This document shows positions 12,685-15,902 of a stretch of DNA of 15,902 nt, in pieces. How positions within the stretch are numbered: position 1 is the stretch's first letter; each line of letters opens with the position of its first letter. Below the pieces are notes generated by a model, which did not search any database, was not told the DNA's origin, and saw nothing but the letters and a program-made list of their open reading frames with translations. This DNA comes from JAFDVN01 sp035758545. Lineage in GTDB: Bacteria > Acidobacteriota > Holophagae > Holophagales > Holophagaceae. Where the stretch lies: contig DASTWQ010000004.1 in the NCBI GenBank assembly GCA_035758545.1, positions 1 to 15,902 of the forward strand, in the 5' to 3' direction. The translations under genes and the position numbers were made by a program.

Positions 12685-13413
12685 ATGAACCCCGAGACGC
12701 CCCAGCCGGCGGGACTGCCGCCCGAGGAACCGTTGCCCTCCGATCCCATCGAAGGGGACGAGGTCGTCGAGATGGATTCTGACGCCATGGACCTGCAGGC
12801 CCTGGCGGACGCCGCGGCGGCCGCGGAGGAGGCGCGGGTGAAGGCTGCCAAGGCGGCCCAGTCCGCGGGGCAGGCCTCGGCGGAGATGCAGCGCCAGGTG
12901 GACGAGCTGCTGAAGCGCGAGGCCGAGCTCATCGACCAGCAGCGCCGGCTCGCGGCGGACTTCAACAATTTCCGCAGCCGCACCCAGCGGGACATCCAGC
13001 TGGCGGTGGACCAGGCGGAGAAGCGCATCTACAACGAGATGCTGCCGGTCCTGGACAACTTCGAGCGGGCCCTGGAGGCCAACTATGCCGATCTCCAGGC
13101 CTTCCACGGCGGCGTGGACCTGCTCCGGAAGCAGTTCCTGGACGCCCTGCGCCGCCTGGGGGTGGAGCCCATCTCCCTGGGGGTCGGGGATCCCTTCGAC
13201 GCCCTGCACGCCGAGGCCCTCACGACGCTCGAGAACCCCGCGCTGCCCGACGGGGCCGTGGCGGCGGTCTACGAGAAGGGCTTCAACCTCCGGGGCCAGC
13301 TGCTCCGCCCCGCCCGGGTGGTCGTGAACCGCCGTTCCCTCCAGCCCCCGGAGGGGTTCCAGACGCGGGAACTGCCCGCGGACGGGAATCCCGATCCCGA
13401 TCCGGTGAACTGA
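12685..13413 (+). CDS. grpE: Nucleotide exchange factor GrpE
   Basis: This 242-residue protein releases ADP from DnaK and so drives its cycle. An acidic, disordered N-terminus (about residues 1-40) leads into an Ala/Glu/Lys-rich region and a long helix containing QRQVDELLKREAELIDQQRR. The conserved DFNNFRSRTQRD, the hinge LPVLDNFERALE, and the C-terminal beta domain (DPFDALHAEAL, YEKGFNLRGQLLRPARVVV) follow. A Pro/Asp-rich tail ends the protein. It is a little longer than the typical 190-200 residues because of the N-terminal extension. The ATG at 12685 directly follows a TATACT motif, so the message may be leaderless. dnaK follows after 19 bases, in the same direction. Confidence 0.96.
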   Translation: MNPETPQPAGLPPEEPLPSDPIEGDEVVEMDSDAMDLQALADAAAAAEEARVKAAKAAQSAGQASAEMQRQVDELLKREAELIDQQRRLAADFNNFRSRTQRDIQLAVDQAEKRIYNEMLPVLDNFERALEANYADLQAFHGGVDLLRKQFLDALRRLGVEPISLGVGDPFDALHAEALTTLENPALPDGAVAAVYEKGFNLRGQLLRPARVVVNRRSLQPPEGFQTRELPADGNPDPDPVN

Positions 13414-13432
13414 AGCCACCTCTGGAGTCGCC

Positions 13433-15292
13433 ATGCCCGGCAAGCTCATCGGAATCGATCTGGGGACCACCAACAGCTGCGTCTGCGTGCTGGAGAACGG
13501 CGATCCCCGGGTCATCCCCAACCGCGAGGGCAGCCGCACCACGCCCTCCACGGTGGCCTTCACCGACAAGGGCGACGTCCTGGTCGGCCACATCGCCAAG
13601 CGCCAGGCGGTGACGAACCCCCAGCGGACCCTCTTCGCCGTGAAGCGCCTCATCGGCCAGCGCTACGACTCGCCCCGGGTCCAGGAGGCCCGCAACCGCC
13701 TGCCGTTCCCGGTGGTGGCCGCCCCCAACGGCGACGCCTGGGTGAGGGTCGGGGAGCGGGACTACGCCCCCCCGGAGCTGTCGGCCATCGTGCTGCGCAA
13801 CCTCAAGCAGTCCGCCGAGGCCTTCCTCCATGAGGAGGTCACGGACGCCGTCATCACGGTGCCGGCCTACTTCGACGATGCCCAGCGCCAAGCCACCAAG
13901 GACGCGGGCCGGATCGCGGGCCTGAACGTGCAGCGCATCGTGAACGAGCCCACCGCCGCGGCCCTCGCCTACGGATTCAACAAACCCGGCATCAAGCAGA
14001 TGCTCGCCATCTACGACCTCGGAGGCGGCACCTTCGACTTCACGCTCATGGAGATGAACGACGGCGTGTTCGAGGTGCTGGCCACCAGCGGCGACACCTT
14101 CCTGGGCGGCGAGGACTTCGACCAGGCCATCCTCCTGATGCTGGTGAAGCAGTTCCACGACAAGACCGGCGTGGACCTGACCGGCGACCGCATGGCCCTG
14201 CAGCGGCTCAAGGAGGCCAGCGAGAAGGCCAAGTGCGAGCTCTCCACCCTCGAGAAGGTGGACATCCGCCTCCCCTTCATCGCCCAGGGCCCCAGCGGCC
14301 CGCTGCACCTGGAGGCCGCCCTCACCCGTGAGGAGCTGGAGCAGATGGTCGGCGACCTGGTGGAGCTGACCCTCGCGCCCATCAAGGACGCCCTCGACCA
14401 GGCGGGCAAGACGCCGAAGGACGTGGACGAGGTGATCCTCGTCGGCGGCCAGACCCGCATGCCCCTCGTCCAGAAGCGGGTGAAGGAGTTCTTCGGCAAG
14501 GAGCCGAACCGGACCATCAACCCGGACGAGGTGGTGGCCGCCGGCGCCGCCATCCAGGGCGCGGTGCTGAAGGGCGACGTGAAGGACATCGTCCTGCTGG
14601 ACGTGATGCCCCTCTCCCTCGGCATCGAGACCCAGGGCGGGGGTTTCGTGAAGATCATCCCCCGCAACAGCACCATCCCCATGCGGGACTCCCGGGTGTT
14701 CACCACGGTGACGGACAACCAGAGCCGCGTGGAGATCCACGTGCTCCAGGGCGAGCGCGAGCTGGCGGAGCACAACAAGAGCCTGGGCCGCTTCGACCTC
14801 ATCAACCTGCCTCCGCTGCCCAAGGGCGTGCCCCAGATCGAGGTCGCCTTCGACATCGACTCCAACGGCATCGTGAAGGTCGCCGCCCGGGACATCATGA
14901 CGGGCCTGGAGCAGAGCATGAGCATCCGCCCCAGCTCTGGCCTCTCCGAGCTGGAGATCCAGCGCATGGTGCGCGAGGCCGAGGCCAACATCGAAGCCGA
15001 CGAGAAGCGCCGGGACGAGCTCAAGTACATCGCCTCCGCCGAGGGCCTGCTCTTCTCCTGCGACAAGAGCTTCGCGGAGTGCGGCAAGTACCTGGACGAG
15101 GACCAGCAGCTGTTCGTCCGGGAGACCCTGGGCCGCGCCCGCCAGGCGGTGGCCGCCAAGGACAAGGAGGCCCTCCAGGCCTGCGAGGCGGACCTGCTGG
15201 AGACCCAGAACCTCCTCACCGAGGCGGTCCTGGCCGCCAGCGAGGCCATGATGAAGGCCATGGAGGAGGGCGGGGACGGCCTGCCGAGCTGA
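13433..15292 (+). CDS. dnaK: Chaperone protein DnaK (Hsp70)
   Basis: This 619-residue Hsp70 folds and protects proteins in the cytoplasm together with DnaJ and GrpE. The ATPase domain has the phosphate-binding loop GIDLGTTNSC (residues 7-16), NEPTAAALAYG, DLGGGTFDFTLME (from 195) and VGGQTRMPLVQ. The substrate-binding domain begins near residue 385 (VLLDVMPLSLGIE) and includes EHNKSLGRFDL and DIDSNGIVKVAARD. The helical lid follows. The C-terminus stops at GGDGLPS and lacks the usual disordered acidic tail ending in an EEV-type motif, which makes it about 20 residues shorter than E. coli DnaK. A GGAG lies 5 bases before the ATG (13424-13427). With hrcA, grpE and dnaJ as neighbours, it is very likely the housekeeping DnaK rather than an HscA-like paralog. 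Confidence 0.97.
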   Translation: MPGKLIGIDLGTTNSCVCVLENGDPRVIPNREGSRTTPSTVAFTDKGDVLVGHIAKRQAVTNPQRTLFAVKRLIGQRYDSPRVQEARNRLPFPVVAAPNGDAWVRVGERDYAPPELSAIVLRNLKQSAEAFLHEEVTDAVITVPAYFDDAQRQATKDAGRIAGLNVQRIVNEPTAAALAYGFNKPGIKQMLAIYDLGGGTFDFTLMEMNDGVFEVLATSGDTFLGGEDFDQAILLMLVKQFHDKTGVDLTGDRMALQRLKEASEKAKCELSTLEKVDIRLPFIAQGPSGPLHLEAALTREELEQMVGDLVELTLAPIKDALDQAGKTPKDVDEVILVGGQTRMPLVQKRVKEFFGKEPNRTINPDEVVAAGAAIQGAVLKGDVKDIVLLDVMPLSLGIETQGGGFVKIIPRNSTIPMRDSRVFTTVTDNQSRVEIHVLQGERELAEHNKSLGRFDLINLPPLPKGVPQIEVAFDIDSNGIVKVAARDIMTGLEQSMSIRPSSGLSELEIQRMVREAEANIEADEKRRDELKYIASAEGLLFSCDKSFAECGKYLDEDQQLFVRETLGRARQAVAAKDKEALQACEADLLETQNLLTEAVLAASEAMMKAMEEGGDGLPS

Positions 15293-15323
15293 ACCTCCGC
15301 TCCGGCTCCCGGGCTCCAGCCTG

Positions 15324-15329
15324 TAAACT
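15324..15329 (+). promoter_or_regulatory. Candidate -10 element of a leaderless dnaJ promoter
   Basis: TAAACT ends exactly 6 bases before the dnaJ ATG at 15336, the same spacing as TATACT before grpE. No Shine-Dalgarno site lies in the 43-base dnaK-dnaJ gap. The -35 region is GC-rich and unrecognisable. Confidence 0.45.
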
Positions 15330-15335
15330 GGCCGG

Positions 15336-15902
15336 ATGAAGCGGGACTACTACGAGATCCTGGGCGTCTCCCGGGACGCCTCCGGCGATGAGATCAAGAA
15401 GGCCTACCGCAAGCTCGCCATGGAGCTGCACCCGGACCGCAATCCGGGCAACAAGGAGGCCGAGGAGCAGTTCAAGGAGGCCGCCGAGGCCTACAGCGTG
15501 CTGTCCGACGCGGAGAAGCGCCGGGCCTACGACCAGTACGGCCACGCCGGGCCCGGGCTGGGCGGGCAGCAGTTCCAGTTCGATCCCGGGCAGTTCGCGG
15601 GCTTCGAGGACATCCTCGGGAGCTTCTTCGGGGACTTCTTCGGCGGCGGCGGGCGCAGGTCCTCCTCCCGCGGGGAGCGGGGCTCGGACCTCCAGTACAA
15701 CCTCAAGCTGCCCTTCAAGGACGCCGTGTTCGGCAAGGACGGCTTCGAGCTGGAGTTCCCCCGGCTGGACGCCTGCGGCTCCTGCAAGGGAAGCGGCTGC
15801 GCGCCGGGCACCGGGCCGGAGACCTGCGGCCAGTGCGGCGGGCGCGGCCAGGTGGCCGCGCGCCAGGGCTTCTTCCAGATGGTGGTGCCCTGTCCCCGCT
15901 GC
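15336..15902 (+). CDS. dnaJ: Chaperone protein DnaJ (3' end outside window)
   Basis: This is the N-terminal 189 residues of DnaJ, which delivers substrates to DnaK and stimulates its ATPase. The J domain begins DYYEILGVSRDASGDEIKKA, with the essential HPD at residues 32-34 and KEAAEAYSVLSD after it. A Gly/Phe-rich linker (GHAGPGLGG, FEDILGSFFGDFFGGGG) follows. The first two CxxCxGxG zinc-binding motifs (CGSCKGSG, CGQCGGRG) are complete and the third begins at the edge (CPRC). This identifies type I DnaJ, not a CbpA-like protein. The reading frame is intact to the window end. The ATG has no Shine-Dalgarno site but sits directly after a TAAACT -10-like element. Confidence 0.96.
   Translation, partial: MKRDYYEILGVSRDASGDEIKKAYRKLAMELHPDRNPGNKEAEEQFKEAAEAYSVLSDAEKRRAYDQYGHAGPGLGGQQFQFDPGQFAGFEDILGSFFGDFFGGGGRRSSSRGERGSDLQYNLKLPFKDAVFGKDGFELEFPRLDACGSCKGSGCAPGTGPETCGQCGGRGQVAARQGFFQMVVPCPRC

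Noticed and set aside
13283..14773. 496-codon open frame on the minus strand opposite grpE/dnaK
   Set aside because: It is a shadow of a well-conserved dnaK frame in GC-rich DNA. Its translation is low-complexity and His/Gly/Glu-rich with no recognisable domain.
1..15902. tRNA, rRNA, CRISPR, transposase or phage genes
   Set aside because: No direct-repeat array, conserved RNA sequence or mobile-element protein was seen on either strand. Coding and short regulatory regions account for essentially the whole window.

Overview
The window is high-GC bacterial chromosome. Genes are tightly packed, often with ATGA or GTGA stop/start overlaps, and GTG and TTG starts are frequent. The hrcA-grpE-dnaK-dnaJ cluster, the rpmE-prfA pair and the style of the lipoprotein and lipid genes would fit an acidobacterium of the Holophaga/Geothrix type. 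That placement is an impression from gene content and composition, not a phylogenetic result. I saw no rRNA, tRNA, insertion sequence, phage gene or CRISPR array, and no intergenic stretch longer than about 110 bases.

Region 1 (2-3624) is a five-gene plus-strand operon that looks devoted to membrane-lipid modification. It contains a cyclopropane-fatty-acid-synthase-like methyltransferase (its 5' end lies outside the window), a small DUF1475 membrane protein, a DUF2062 membrane protein, a DUF1295 (steroid-5-alpha-reductase-like) membrane protein and a second, divergent CFA-like methyltransferase. The last three junctions overlap by 4 bases, so translation is probably coupled. Similar groupings of CFA paralogs with DUF1295 in other bacteria are linked to unusual fatty acids and oxidative-stress responses. 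The product here is unknown and is the best candidate for new chemistry in the window.

Region 2 (3725-9098) is a MacAB/Lol-type exporter module: periplasmic adaptor, ATPase and two different FtsX-type permeases. It is followed by a PadR-family repressor and a HAAS/DUF1700-like membrane protein. A perfect 6-bp inverted repeat lies inside a candidate padR promoter and is a likely operator.

Region 3 (9106-10663) holds rpmE (ribosomal protein L31) and prfA (release factor 1). rpmE has a recognisable promoter, a structured leader and a strong terminator. prfA ends in a hairpin shared with the convergent gene that follows.

Region 4 (10682-11521, minus strand) is a probable lipoprotein with a coiled coil, a beta-rich domain and a glycine-zipper hairpin. 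It is divergent from hrcA.

Region 5 (11592-15902) is the heat-shock chaperone cluster hrcA, grpE, dnaK and dnaJ (dnaJ cut off by the window end). grpE and dnaJ have no Shine-Dalgarno sequence. Each has a -10-like hexamer ending exactly 6 bases before its ATG, which suggests separately promoted, leaderless transcripts. No CIRCE operator was found, although HrcA is encoded.
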